From NCBI GenBank assembly GCA_934660965.1, contig CAKUIM010000027.1, forward strand, positions 1 to 30,919: DNA of 30,919 bases, in the 5' to 3' direction. The translations under genes and the position numbers were made by a program. Source of the stretch: an uncultured Oscillospiraceae bacterium (GTDB lineage: Bacteria > Bacillota > Clostridia > Oscillospirales > Oscillospiraceae). The notes under the pieces are model-generated. The model was not told the origin of the DNA. It saw only the letters and a program-made list of their open reading frames with translations, and did not search any database. Below, piece by piece: positions 30,788 through 30,919 of this stretch; position 1 is the stretch's first letter, and each line of letters starts with the position of its first letter.

Positions 30788-30919
30788 TTATTTCAGCTTG
30801 TCCATGCCCAGGGCGATGCGGCGCAGCGTCTCGTCCCGTCCCAGGATGCGGCACAGCTCCACCGCGCCGCCGGGGGTGACGGCCTTGCCGGCCACGGCGA
30901 TGCGCAGGGGCCACATGAG
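30788..30919 (-). CDS. gltX: Glutamyl-tRNA synthetase, C-terminal 43 residues (partial at window end)
   Basis: Read on the minus strand, the frame ending at TAA (complement of 30788-30790) gives MWPLRIAVAGKAVTPGGAVE and then LGRDETLRRIALGMDKLK. This is the anticodon-binding C-terminal end of bacterial GltX, which charges tRNA-Glu (and often tRNA-Gln in Firmicutes). The catalytic part lies beyond the window. Confidence 0.88.
   Translation of the reverse strand, partial: LMWPLRIAVAGKAVTPGGAVELCRILGRDETLRRIALGMDKLK

Overview
The window looks like chromosomal DNA from a GC-rich (roughly 60 %) anaerobic Firmicute of the gut, most likely class Clostridia near Oscillospiraceae (Flavonifractor/Lawsonibacter-like). 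This is inferred from the gene content: RqcH, Mini-RNase III, a CD1247-type protein beside efp, a DUF4830 protein, ftsEX with an M23 peptidase, and a bile salt hydrolase. Strong AGGAGG-type ribosome sites and sigma-A promoters fit this. No rRNA, tRNA, CRISPR array, phage or complete transposon was seen.

Layout. 1-308: the 3' tail of what looks like tuf (EF-Tu) plus its terminator occurs twice, 231 bp apart, with four stem-loops in between. 309-6908: a promoter with an overlapping palindromic operator drives a five-gene Opp/Dpp-type ABC importer operon (lipoprotein, two permeases, two ATPases). A sixth, translationally coupled gene encodes a secreted, membrane-anchored 5'-nucleotidase C-terminal domain with no catalytic domain. 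6990-7673 (-): a GntR/FCD regulator, convergent with that operon. 7807-11376: a divergent operon of an MFS carrier, a crotonase-fold protein resembling 6-oxocamphor hydrolase, and a fumarylacetoacetate-hydrolase-family enzyme. Its promoter carries a 14-bp perfect palindrome that matches the importer operator at 11 of 14 positions. One GntR repressor probably controls both transport systems and the two C-C hydrolases, which together look like an uncharacterised catabolic system. This is the most interesting part of the window.

11429-16876: a bile salt hydrolase; a MscS channel with a small membrane protein; a DUF4830 protein (-); an RsuA-type pseudouridine synthase; and a PucR/CdaR-type regulator behind a near-consensus promoter. 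16938-21125: MarR regulator plus a heterodimeric ABC exporter whose two halves show complementary degenerate ATP-site residues.

21195-25386: ftsE, ftsX, a coiled-coil M23 murein hydrolase (activator) and an S41/PDZ protease, a cell-division peptidoglycan remodelling cluster. 25416-26680: efp and an acidic zinc-ribbon protein. 26766-30702: a DegV fatty-acid-binding protein, a GIY-YIG protein (-), Mini-RNase III, RqcH and a LURP-one-related protein. 30788-30919 (-): the last 43 codons of gltX, cut by the window end.
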